A DNA stretch of 64,000 nucleotides, taken from the NCBI RefSeq assembly GCF_025060755.1, contig NZ_JANYUY010000008.1:62001-126000 (forward strand). Direction: 5' to 3'. Source of the stretch: Paenibacillus doosanensis. Lineage in GTDB: Bacteria > Bacillota > Bacilli > Paenibacillales > NBRC-103111. Shown one piece after another: positions 18,441 through 25,843 of this stretch. Numbering within the stretch: the first letter of the stretch is position 1; every line of letters begins with the position of its first letter. The position numbers were made by a program, and so were the translations under genes. A model generated the notes under the pieces. The model was not told where the DNA came from and searched no databases. It worked only from the letters and a program-made list of their open reading frames with translations.

Positions 18441-19556
18441 ATGACCATGACCAATACGAAAATAAAAATCGGCTTTACCTTGCTGCTGCTCGTGCTGATG
18501 GCGGCGGCGCCGATGTTTCTCAGCGAGTTCCGGCTGTCGTTGCTCGGCAAATTTCTCGCCTACGCGATTGTTGCGATGGGACTTGATCTGATTTGGGGCT
18601 ACACCGGCATCTTAAGCCTCGGGCACGGCGTCTATTTCGGGCTCGGTGCTTACTGCATGGCAATGCATCTGAAGCTGGTCGCCTCTCATGGCGAGCTGCC
18701 GGATTTCATGTCCTGGAGCGGCGTCGAGAAGCTGCCCTGGTTTTGGCAGCCGTTCCAGTCCGCCCCGATCGCGATCCTGCTCGCCCTGCTCGTGCCGATG
18801 GCGGTCGCTTTTATACTGGGCTTTCTGACGTTCCGCAACCGGATTAAGGGAACCTTCTTCTCGATCTTGTCGCAGGCTCTCGTCATTATTACGGTTACGC
18901 TGTTCGTCGGTCAGCAGGGCTATACGGGAGGCACGAACGGCCTGACCAACTTCGATACATTCCTCGGCTTCTCCGTGGCCAACCATTCGACCAAGCTGAT
19001 GCTGTACTACATTACGGTCGCCGTCGTGATCGGAACGCTGCTTCTATGTCTGTGGCTGGCCGGAAGCCGTCTCGGCAAAATCCTCGTCGCCGTGCGCGAT
19101 GCCGAGAACCGGGTCCGCTTCATCGGCTACAATCCGGTTACGTTCAAAGTATTCATCTACTGCTTCTCCGCCGGTCTGGCCGGTTTGGCGGGCATCCTGT
19201 TCGTCCTTCAAGAAGGCATCATCTCTCCGGCGCAAATGGGCATCGTCCCGTCGATCGAGATGGTGCTGTGGGTAGCGATCGGCGGCCGCGCCTCCATCTT
19301 CGGGGCTATTCTCGGAGCCGTCGTGACGAATGCGGCCAAGACGACCTTCAGCGAAGCGTACCCGGAATGGTGGCCGATCATTATGGGCGCCATGTTTATC
19401 GCCGTCGTGCTGTTCCTGCCCAAAGGCATCGTAGGGACGATCAAGGAAACGGCCGTCAAACGGGGATGGTTTATGCGCAAGACAGGCGCGGCTTCGCTGA
19501 GCGCATCGCTGCCGGTTTATGCCAAGCTGGATAAAGATTCGCTGCAAACCAAGTAA
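18441..19556 (+). CDS. urtC: Urea ABC transporter permease UrtC
   Basis: 371 residues, LivM-type permease with about ten helices. The conserved MGLDLIWGYTGILSLGHGVYFGLGAY near the N-terminus and the SAGLAGLAGILFVLQEGIISPAQMG segment identify the UrtC branch. ATG 18441 has AGGAG 8 bases upstream within the repeated SD-hairpin; an in-frame GTG at 18432 is too close to the site. It pairs with UrtB to form the membrane channel. Confidence 0.92.
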   Translation: MTMTNTKIKIGFTLLLLVLMAAAPMFLSEFRLSLLGKFLAYAIVAMGLDLIWGYTGILSLGHGVYFGLGAYCMAMHLKLVASHGELPDFMSWSGVEKLPWFWQPFQSAPIAILLALLVPMAVAFILGFLTFRNRIKGTFFSILSQALVIITVTLFVGQQGYTGGTNGLTNFDTFLGFSVANHSTKLMLYYITVAVVIGTLLLCLWLAGSRLGKILVAVRDAENRVRFIGYNPVTFKVFIYCFSAGLAGLAGILFVLQEGIISPAQMGIVPSIEMVLWVAIGGRASIFGAILGAVVTNAAKTTFSEAYPEWWPIIMGAMFIAVVLFLPKGIVGTIKETAVKRGWFMRKTGAASLSASLPVYAKLDKDSLQTK

Positions 19557-20032
19557 ACAGCAGCCTCCCCCTGATCTTCAGATCGCTCTTGTTCCCGGAT
19601 TCCTTGAAGGGTTAACCCTTGAAAGGGTTCAAGTCCGGGGGCAAAGCCGAACGCTCAAGCTGTGCCGGCTTCATACGCCTTTCGCTCTTTTAGATCAACT
19701 CGATAGCCCGAATATTACGGCGGCATCTGACGCCGATGCACAGGAATTTCTCTTACGGCTCCGGCTTTCACCGTAGACCGTAACCATGCGGCGGCAAAAC
19801 CGGCACAGGCCGCCGGGCTCCCGCCGTCGGCGCGCTATGAACTTCGGCATACGATGTTTTTGTTGTTTTTATGAAGCAAACTCTATCAAACAGCGGAACT
19901 TCGGCTTCGAAGCCGATTCGGGAATGTTGCGGGGCGTCGTTGAAATGTTAAACTGCCTTAATGCCGAAGCAATACTCGGCATATGCTTTCGAAGCAAGTT
20001 TTGCTTCGCAAAACTCTTAGGAGGGGAAAACC
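19557..20032. other. 476-base structured gap inside the urt operon
   Basis: No convincing gene is present. A complex stem occurs at about 19595-19642 (outer CCCGGA/TCCGGG, inner CTTGAA/TTCAAG, around a GGGTTAACCC palindrome). Another stem, ATGCCGA/TCGGCAT, occurs at about 19961-19982. The second SD-hairpin copy precedes urtD. The gap is unusually long for the middle of a transporter operon and may be an inserted repeat or a processed RNA. Confidence 0.5.
19982..20024 (+). repeat. SD-hairpin repeat, copy 2 (before urtD)
   Basis: TATGCTTTCGAAGCAAG is followed by the hairpin AGTTTTGC-TTC-GCAAAACT and CTTAGGAG, the ribosome binding site of urtD. A mutually exclusive hairpin, CGAAGCAA-GTT-TTGCTTCG, is also possible here. 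The stem differs from copy 1 at paired positions on both sides. Confidence 0.65.
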
Positions 20033-20824
20033 ATGCTACAACCATCACCAAGAAAAGAAACGGCGGCGGAGCTGGTTCGCATCGAGCAGCTTGAAGTCGA
20101 CTTCGACGGATTCAAGGCGATCCGCGGCCTCGACTTTTCGCTTGAACCCGGGGAACTGCGCTTTTTGATCGGGCCGAACGGCGCCGGAAAAACGACGCTG
20201 CTCGACGTTCTCTGCGGCAAAGTCAAGCCCTCCAAAGGGAGGGTAAGGTTCAAGCAAATCGATCTGACCAAGCATCAGGAGCATCAAATTGCCCAGCTCG
20301 GCATCGGAAGAAAATTCCAGGCGCCGTCCATCTTCGTCACATTGACCGTGCAGGAAAATTTGCTGCTGTCGATGCGCCAAAAGCGCGGATTGCTCAGCTC
20401 GCTGATTACCAAGACGACGCCCGAACAGCGGGAGCGAATGAAGTATTATATCCGCATGATCGGCCTCGCCGATAAAGCCAAGCAAGTAGCCGGTTCGCTC
20501 TCCCATGGGGAGAAGCAGTGGCTGGAGATCGGCATGCTGCTGATTCAGGAGCCGGAGCTGCTGCTGCTCGACGAGCCTGCCGCCGGCATGACCGACAGCG
20601 AAACGGAGAAAACGGGCGAGCTGCTGCACAAAATCAGCGACCGGCAGACGGTTATCGTCGTCGAGCACGATATGGACTTCGTCCGCAAATACGCCAAAAC
20701 CGTAACGGTTATGCATGAGGGCTCCGTGCTGCGGGAGGGGACGATGCAGGATATTCAAAACGACGATAAAGTCGCCGAAGTTTACTTGGGAAGACGGGGT
20801 GAGCGCGATGCTGATGCTGAGTGA
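20033..20824 (+). CDS. urtD: Urea ABC transporter ATP-binding protein UrtD
   Basis: 263 residues, LivG-type ATPase. It has Walker A GPNGAGKTT, the signature LSHGEKQWLEIGMLL and Walker B LLLLDEPAAGM, followed by a switch His in VVEHDMDFV. The GEKQWLEIGM form of the signature is typical of UrtD. The start ATG at 20033 follows TAGGAGGGGAAAACC. Its end overlaps urtE by 17 bases, indicating coupled translation. Confidence 0.93.
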   Translation: MLQPSPRKETAAELVRIEQLEVDFDGFKAIRGLDFSLEPGELRFLIGPNGAGKTTLLDVLCGKVKPSKGRVRFKQIDLTKHQEHQIAQLGIGRKFQAPSIFVTLTVQENLLLSMRQKRGLLSSLITKTTPEQRERMKYYIRMIGLADKAKQVAGSLSHGEKQWLEIGMLLIQEPELLLLDEPAAGMTDSETEKTGELLHKISDRQTVIVVEHDMDFVRKYAKTVTVMHEGSVLREGTMQDIQNDDKVAEVYLGRRGERDADAE

Positions 20825-21503
20825 CGTCGAGGCCGGTTACGGGGAGAGCATGATTTTGCGCGGCGTTCGTATGAAGGTAGAGCCCGGGCAGGTCGTCTGT
20901 CTGATGGGCCGCAACGGCGTAGGCAAGACGACGCTGATGAAAACGATCATGGGGCTTATCAAGATGAAGCGTGGCGCGATCTCGTACGGCGGAAAAGACC
21001 TGACGCATGCGAGCACCGACCGCAGAGCGAAATGCGGCATCGGTTACGTTCCTCAGGGCCGGGATATTTTCCCCCAGCTGACGGTTGAAGAGAACCTTCT
21101 GCTCGGGCTCGAAGCTTCCAGCTCTCGCATTTACAGCGTACCGGAGCGCGTGTACGACATGTTCCCGGTGCTTTACGACATGAAGCGGCGCAAAGGCGGC
21201 GACTTAAGCGGCGGCCAGCAGCAGCAGCTCTCCATCGCCCGCGCCCTGGTCGCCGGACCGCAGCTCCTACTGCTGGATGAGCCGATGGAAGGCATCCAGC
21301 CTTCGATCGTCATGGAGATCGAGCACGTGATCGAATCGATCAAAGCGAGCAAGCAAATGTCCGTGCTGCTCGTCGAGCAAAGCTTGACCTTCGCCACCAG
21401 CATCGCCGATTACTATTACGTGCTGGATAAAGGCTCCATCGTCGCCGAAGGCAGCTCCGCCCAGCTGAGCGAAGAGCAGGTCAAGAAGCATTTGGCGGTG
21501 TAA
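20808..21503 (+). CDS. urtE: Urea ABC transporter ATP-binding protein UrtE
   Basis: 231 residues, LivF-type ATPase. It has Walker A GRNGVGKTT, the signature LSGGQQQQLSIARAL and Walker B LLLLDEPMEGIQP. The GMEGIQPSIV-like region is characteristic of UrtE. The in-frame extension upstream of 20808 lies entirely within urtD; GTG 20799 is the only near alternative. It is the last gene of the operon and is followed by a strong terminator. Confidence 0.92.
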   Translation: MLMLSDVEAGYGESMILRGVRMKVEPGQVVCLMGRNGVGKTTLMKTIMGLIKMKRGAISYGGKDLTHASTDRRAKCGIGYVPQGRDIFPQLTVEENLLLGLEASSSRIYSVPERVYDMFPVLYDMKRRKGGDLSGGQQQQLSIARALVAGPQLLLLDEPMEGIQPSIVMEIEHVIESIKASKQMSVLLVEQSLTFATSIADYYYVLDKGSIVAEGSSAQLSEEQVKKHLAV

Positions 21504-21545
21504 CGGTGTTCAAAAGTAAAGTAGGTCATTGCTTACTTATTTAAC

Positions 21546-21577
21546 CCGCATTAGATTAATTTCTAATGCGGCTTTTT
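21546..21577 (+). terminator. Terminator of the urt operon
   Basis: A 10-base perfect stem, CCGCATTAGA / TCTAATGCGG, with loop TTAATT is followed by CTTTTTG, 43 bases after the urtE stop. Confidence 0.9.
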
Positions 21578-21730
21578 GATGTTTCTCAAACTTGCTTATC
21601 ATCCATCCATTTCCAATTTTGATACGGCTTCAGACTTATAATACGGCCTAATTTTTATATGAGTTAGGTACAAGTACAGCCCTTATTATAGGAATGGAAT
21701 ATCTTATGACAGAAAGGAGTTGGAAAAAAT

Positions 21731-22651
21731 ATGGAATCCCGCTCTAAACGTCCTTCTCAAAAAACTACCTCAAAACTAAAGCGTATTTGTAAAACGAGTT
21801 GTAAAACAAGTTATTATTGTTGTCCTGTTTATATAAAAGGCAAACGAGGACGAAGAGGGGCTACCGGACCTACTGGACCTACTGGCGCGACCGGAGCCAC
21901 GGGCTTGAAAGGACCCACCGGCGCTACGGGACCTACCGGCGCCATGGGCTTGCCGGGCGCCCTTGGAGCCACGGGCGTTACAGGGCCCACCGGCGCTACG
22001 GGACCTACCGGCGCCATGGGCTTGCCGGGCGCCCTTGGAGCCACGGGCGTTACAGGGCCTACCGGCGCTACGGGACCTACCGGCGCCATGGGTTTGCCGG
22101 GTGCCCTTGGAGCGACGGGCGTTACCGGGCCTACCGGCGCTACGGGACCTACCGGCGCCATGGGCTTGCCGGGCGCCCTTGGAGCCACGGGCGTTACCGG
22201 GCCTACCGGCGCTACGGGACCTACCGGGGACGTTGTTTTGGCTTACGGCTCTTTAAGGGGAGTTAGCGTAGAAACACCCGGGTCGACATTTACATCCGTA
22301 CCATTTAGTATAGTCGGACCTTTATCGCCTACTATCACAGTTAGCGCTACAGGCAATGAATTAGTGGTAGGAGAAAGCGGAATTTATCAAATAACGATAT
22401 CGATTAACGCTGAAGCCACGACTGATCCAGACCCGAATGAACCCTATTTAGACGCTATTATTACTAACAATGGCGCGCCGATTTTCGGGGACACCACTAC
22501 CTTTTTCAAGATAGCCAATAGAAGCAGTTCATCGTTTGTGGTTCAAGCTACGCTGGCGGCAGGAGACACAATAGGAGCAAGTATTAGTACGGATTTTCCT
22601 GTTTTAGGTTATATGAATCGATCTTTAACTATTGTTCAATTAAGTCATTAA
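21731..22651 (+). CDS. Collagen-like spore-surface (BclA-type) protein
   Basis: 306 residues. A Lys- and Cys-rich head of about 38 residues ([14 protein letters not shown]) is followed by uninterrupted Gly-X-Y triplets to about residue 165. A globular tail rich in beta-strands follows, resembling the C1q/TNF-like trimerisation tail of BclA-type exosporium glycoproteins. The many Thr in GPTGATG triplets are potential glycosylation sites. ATG 21731 has AAAGGAG 11 bases upstream. No partner genes are adjacent. Spore location is inferred from the family. Confidence 0.85.
   Translation: MESRSKRPSQKTTSKLKRICKTSCKTSYYCCPVYIKGKRGRRGATGPTGPTGATGATGLKGPTGATGPTGAMGLPGALGATGVTGPTGATGPTGAMGLPGALGATGVTGPTGATGPTGAMGLPGALGATGVTGPTGATGPTGAMGLPGALGATGVTGPTGATGPTGDVVLAYGSLRGVSVETPGSTFTSVPFSIVGPLSPTITVSATGNELVVGESGIYQITISINAEATTDPDPNEPYLDAIITNNGAPIFGDTTTFFKIANRSSSSFVVQATLAAGDTIGASISTDFPVLGYMNRSLTIVQLSH
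21911..22228 (+). repeat. Tandem 72-bp collagen repeats
   Basis: Four 72-base units start at 21911, 21983, 22055 and 22127, with a partial fifth from 22199. Each encodes eight Gly-X-Y triplets ([24 protein letters not shown] in two halves). The protein repeats are identical, and the DNA copies differ only at a few synonymous bases, indicating recent duplication or gene conversion and likely length variation among strains. Confidence 0.85.
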
Positions 22652-22776
22652 CTCAACGGGCTGGCGCAGCGGCTCCCGCTTTATTTTCTCCGAAAAATGT
22701 TAGCCAGGAGCAGCGCGCCCCCCTTAGTTACCGCATGAAATCATAGCGGCAGCCTTCGATCCGACGGGCGCTGCCC

Positions 22777-23523
22777 TTACACCCACTCCCCGTCGCCGGG
22801 TATTGCGACTTGCCGGAGCCATCCCGCGGCGGCAAGCGCTGCTTGTAAATCCGCTCGGGTCACGAGGCAATGATTAATCGCATCCATATGAACTGCGACG
22901 ACTCGGGTATAAGGCGCATACCGGCATAAGTCCGCTACGTCGTCGGCATCCATCGTAATCGGGTCACCTTGGACAAAGCGCGCGCCCCCCGCATTGACCA
23001 CGGTCATCTCGGGACGATATGCGTCCAGCGCTTGCTTGACTTCATCGCACCAGATCGTGTCCCCTGCAATATACAGCGTCGGTTCTCCCTCCGCCTGCAG
23101 CACGAAACCGGATACCGGACCCATTCGCTGTCCGATCTCTCCGGTCCCGTGCCGCCCGGACGTGCGGGTAACCTTCACGCCCTGGAACGAGAATGTTTCC
23201 GCGATAGCGGTTATCGAAGCGAATCCGGCGGCGGCGAAGGCCGTTTCATCTCCCGGCTGGCACCAAATCGGCGTCGATTCGGGCAGCGCGGCCGCGGCCG
23301 CTTCGTCCCAATGATCCCGATGCAGGTGCGTAACCAGCACCGCATCCGGGCGGAGCTTCTCCGCCTCGGCAAAAGGCAGCGGCACGAGCGGATTACGGCG
23401 ATCGTTAGCCGAATTGGCGATTGGGGGATTAGCCCCTTGATGGCCGAACATCGGGTCGATCAGCAAAGTAACTCCCGCATAGTGCAGCCATAGCGTAGCA
23501 TGGCGAATCAACTGAAGCTTCAT
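22777..23523 (-). CDS. MBL-fold metal-dependent hydrolase
   Basis: 248 residues of the UlaG/YycJ-like branch of the metallo-beta-lactamase superfamily. The metal-binding signature THLHRDHWD is intact, followed by GDTIWCDEV and a late conserved His (AVHMDAINH). Such stand-alone hydrolases act on phosphodiesters, lactones or thioesters; the substrate is not predictable. ATG 23523 has AGAGG 8 bases upstream. The gene diverges from an Lrp/AsnC regulator 125 bases away, which probably controls it. Confidence 0.85.
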   Translation of the reverse strand: MKLQLIRHATLWLHYAGVTLLIDPMFGHQGANPPIANSANDRRNPLVPLPFAEAEKLRPDAVLVTHLHRDHWDEAAAAALPESTPIWCQPGDETAFAAAGFASITAIAETFSFQGVKVTRTSGRHGTGEIGQRMGPVSGFVLQAEGEPTLYIAGDTIWCDEVKQALDAYRPEMTVVNAGGARFVQGDPITMDADDVADLCRYAPYTRVVAVHMDAINHCLVTRADLQAALAAAGWLRQVAIPGDGEWV

Positions 23524-23648
23524 ACTATACACCTCTTATCTTCTGGCTTATCGTTCTGTTCCCATTGTATAATAAGCCGAAGAGAGCCGCATACCGTCCC
23601 GTGAAACGAAAAGCGGACTTTCATTTTCACATTGAAAGGAATTTCATC

Positions 23649-24080
23649 ATGCCGAACCAATCTTCCATCGATGAAGTCGATCTGCGTATATTAAACTGCT
23701 TGCTCCAAGACGCCACTCTGTCCCATAAGGCGATCGGCGGGCTCGTTCATCTGACCGGACAGGCCGTCGGTTCGCGCATACGGAAGCTGCAGGAGCTCGG
23801 TGTGATCGAAGGCTATACAGTGCGCTGGAACCCGGATAAAATCGGACAGTCGGTGCACGCGTTCGTTACCGTTTTTATGAAATCGAATACCGCTCACTCG
23901 TCGTTCCAAACGTTCGTCAGGCAAGCGGAGTGCATCGCCGAGACGCATCGCGTCAGCGGGGAAGGCTGCTACTGGCTGCGGGTGCGCGTCGCCTCGGCCG
24001 CCGAGCTGAATACATTTTTGGACGAGCTGCTGAAATACGGCAATTATAAGCTCAGTTTATCGATCGGGCAAATCAAGTAG
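23649..24080 (+). CDS. Lrp/AsnC-family transcriptional regulator
   Basis: 143 residues. An N-terminal winged helix (DEVDLRILNCLLQDATLSHKAIG ... VGSRIRKLQELGVIEGY) is followed by the RAM/AsnC ligand-binding domain (HAFVTVFMK ... VSGEGCYWLRVRV). These are dimeric or octameric regulators that sense amino acids. ATG 23649 follows GAAAGGAATTTCATC. It is divergent from the MBL-fold gene, and its last 24 bases overlap the convergent gene at 24057. Confidence 0.88.
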   Translation: MPNQSSIDEVDLRILNCLLQDATLSHKAIGGLVHLTGQAVGSRIRKLQELGVIEGYTVRWNPDKIGQSVHAFVTVFMKSNTAHSSFQTFVRQAECIAETHRVSGEGCYWLRVRVASAAELNTFLDELLKYGNYKLSLSIGQIK

Positions 24081-25679
24081 CTCGATCCGCTTGACGGATT
24101 GATCTTCGGCGGATACGTACAAGATCGTATGCTGATCCGTAAATACGGAAGACGGATGATCGGCGAACGCCATCTTAACATGTCCGGCGGCGTCCAGCAG
24201 CTTGATACCGTAATCCGCTCCGTCGGCGAGCTTGCATACCATAACGCCGTCCGCGAATTGGACGCTCTCCACGGTGTCCTGCATAACAAGCGAATCTTCG
24301 CCCTCCGGGTTTACTTGATACAGCCGGAACGCTCCTCCCGCTCCGCCATCCTCCGCCGCCGTATAATAGACTTGCCCGGACCATTCGCCGTACCAACGGG
24401 CAACCGGATGATCCGACAGCTGCGTCTCGCCGCTTCCGTTCAATTCTGAACGGTACAGCAGATGATCCTGCTCTTTGACGTAATACAGCTTGCCGCCCAT
24501 TACCTTGAAGCCGGTGACGGCAGACGATACAATGGGTTCCGTTTGATTCGCATCCAGATTGATTCTGTAAATGCGGTTCAGCTTGCCTTGTTCAATCGGG
24601 TACGGCGAGCCCATGACATATACGTCATCACCGACCACCGTCGTCGAATCGTCCCCCCCGTAGCCGTCGCTTCCTTCGTCCATTGTCACATGCCACCCGT
24701 AGATCAGCCCCGGATCGCCGACATGGCTTCCGTCCCGCTCCTCCCCTCCCTCGCGGACGAGGGATAAATTATTGCCTCCCGGAGGCACCGATTGATCGAT
24801 CATCAAGGTTCCCCGGGATGTACGTTTAAAATCGAGATAACCCCGATGCTCCACGGACGCCTTGCCGTCTTCGCTCACTTTGCAGTATACGTCGGACCCC
24901 ATAATCGCTCCGCCGACATGATAGGAAAACCACAACTCATTATCCTGAGTCCAAAACGAAACGCGTTTATTGAAGCCGTACGAACTGTCGCCGTCATAGG
25001 AGTACACCAGCTGCTTGTTGGCCGAATCCCGTTCGGGCGTACGGTACACCCGGTTCGTTGTTCCCTCCGTCTCCACAAAGTAATAATGCCCTTGAAACAA
25101 CGCCACCCCGTTGTCGCCCGCAGAAGGAGGGAGCTTCACCGCCTCCGTCTGAAGATTGCCGGAACGGATGGCGAGCCCTTCCGCATCGCTCCATTCATAG
25201 TCCCAGCCGAATTCGTCATGGGCGAATTTCCAGGTCAGCGGAAAGTAAATGATATCGTTATAACTGAGCAGCGGATAAGGCTCCGCCGCATTATTGACGG
25301 CTCGGCCGTTGATCGTTACCGCGAAATTAGGCACCTTTGCTTGGGATCTGCCAGGGTTCTTCGTCTCCGTCGGGTAAGGCGCATAGGATGAAGACACGTC
25401 TCCTTTGCTTATCGCAAGGCCGCTATTCTGCGACCAGGACGTCTCAAGCCCAAGCAGCCTCGAATCGTACCAGGTCATAGGGACGTATGTGATGTCTTTA
25501 TAAACGAGCAGCGGATATTGGCGATATTGGTTTTCCACCAAATTTCCGTTCAGCTTCACGGCAAAATCCGGCAAGGCTACGCTCACGCGCGGCTCAGCGG
25601 CATTACTGTGCGCCGGAGACAATGCCAGACCAAGTCCTATGGTCAAGGCCGTCGTGAAGGAAAGCGTTCTTTTCCCCAT
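24057..25679 (-). CDS. Secreted stalk-like protein with DUF5050-type propeller
   Basis: 540 residues. A signal peptide (cleavage after SNAA) is followed by two copper-amine-oxidase-N-like repeats (VKLNGNLVENQYRQYPLLVYKDITYVP and VTINGRAVNNAAEPYPLLSYNDIIYFP). A long beta-strand-rich part with LYYV, VYYT and LYRS motifs then follows, as in DUF5050 or beta-propeller proteins of Paenibacillus. It is probably anchored near the cell wall; no catalytic residues are evident. GAGGAGG precedes ATG 25679. The 3' end overlaps the Lrp gene. Confidence 0.7.
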   Translation of the reverse strand: MGKRTLSFTTALTIGLGLALSPAHSNAAEPRVSVALPDFAVKLNGNLVENQYRQYPLLVYKDITYVPMTWYDSRLLGLETSWSQNSGLAISKGDVSSSYAPYPTETKNPGRSQAKVPNFAVTINGRAVNNAAEPYPLLSYNDIIYFPLTWKFAHDEFGWDYEWSDAEGLAIRSGNLQTEAVKLPPSAGDNGVALFQGHYYFVETEGTTNRVYRTPERDSANKQLVYSYDGDSSYGFNKRVSFWTQDNELWFSYHVGGAIMGSDVYCKVSEDGKASVEHRGYLDFKRTSRGTLMIDQSVPPGGNNLSLVREGGEERDGSHVGDPGLIYGWHVTMDEGSDGYGGDDSTTVVGDDVYVMGSPYPIEQGKLNRIYRINLDANQTEPIVSSAVTGFKVMGGKLYYVKEQDHLLYRSELNGSGETQLSDHPVARWYGEWSGQVYYTAAEDGGAGGAFRLYQVNPEGEDSLVMQDTVESVQFADGVMVCKLADGADYGIKLLDAAGHVKMAFADHPSSVFTDQHTILYVSAEDQSVKRIELLDLPDR

Positions 25680-25772
25680 GGAAAGTCCTCCTCATGTACA
25701 GGTTTCTTGCGGCATGCTCATACAGGTTAGACGAAACCCCTCGGGGAATTGTTACAGCGGATGGAAAAAGAA

Positions 25773-25833
25773 ATGGCCCCGGCTCCCGTCCAGCGCCGCA
25801 AAGCTGCGGTGTTAGACGGGTGTTCTCGGGGCC
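25773..25833 (-). terminator. Long terminator after the Ig-repeat gene
   Basis: A long interrupted stem: outer GGCCCCG/CGGGGCC, middle CCCGTC/GACGGG, and inner GCGCCGC/GCTGCGG around AAA. On the minus strand it is followed by ATTTCTTTTTCC. It separates the Ig-repeat gene from the gene at 24057. Confidence 0.8.
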
Positions 25834-25843
25834 ATGATCGTCT

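Noticed and set aside
21829-22188. A 119-codon minus-strand Pro-rich frame opposite the collagen repeats
   Set aside because: Direct consequence of the tandem Gly-X-Y repeat read on the other strand.
23545-23573. TATAAT between the divergent MBL and Lrp genes as a promoter
   Set aside because: The -10 is perfect but no -35 or extended -10 lies at the right distance, so it was not listed.
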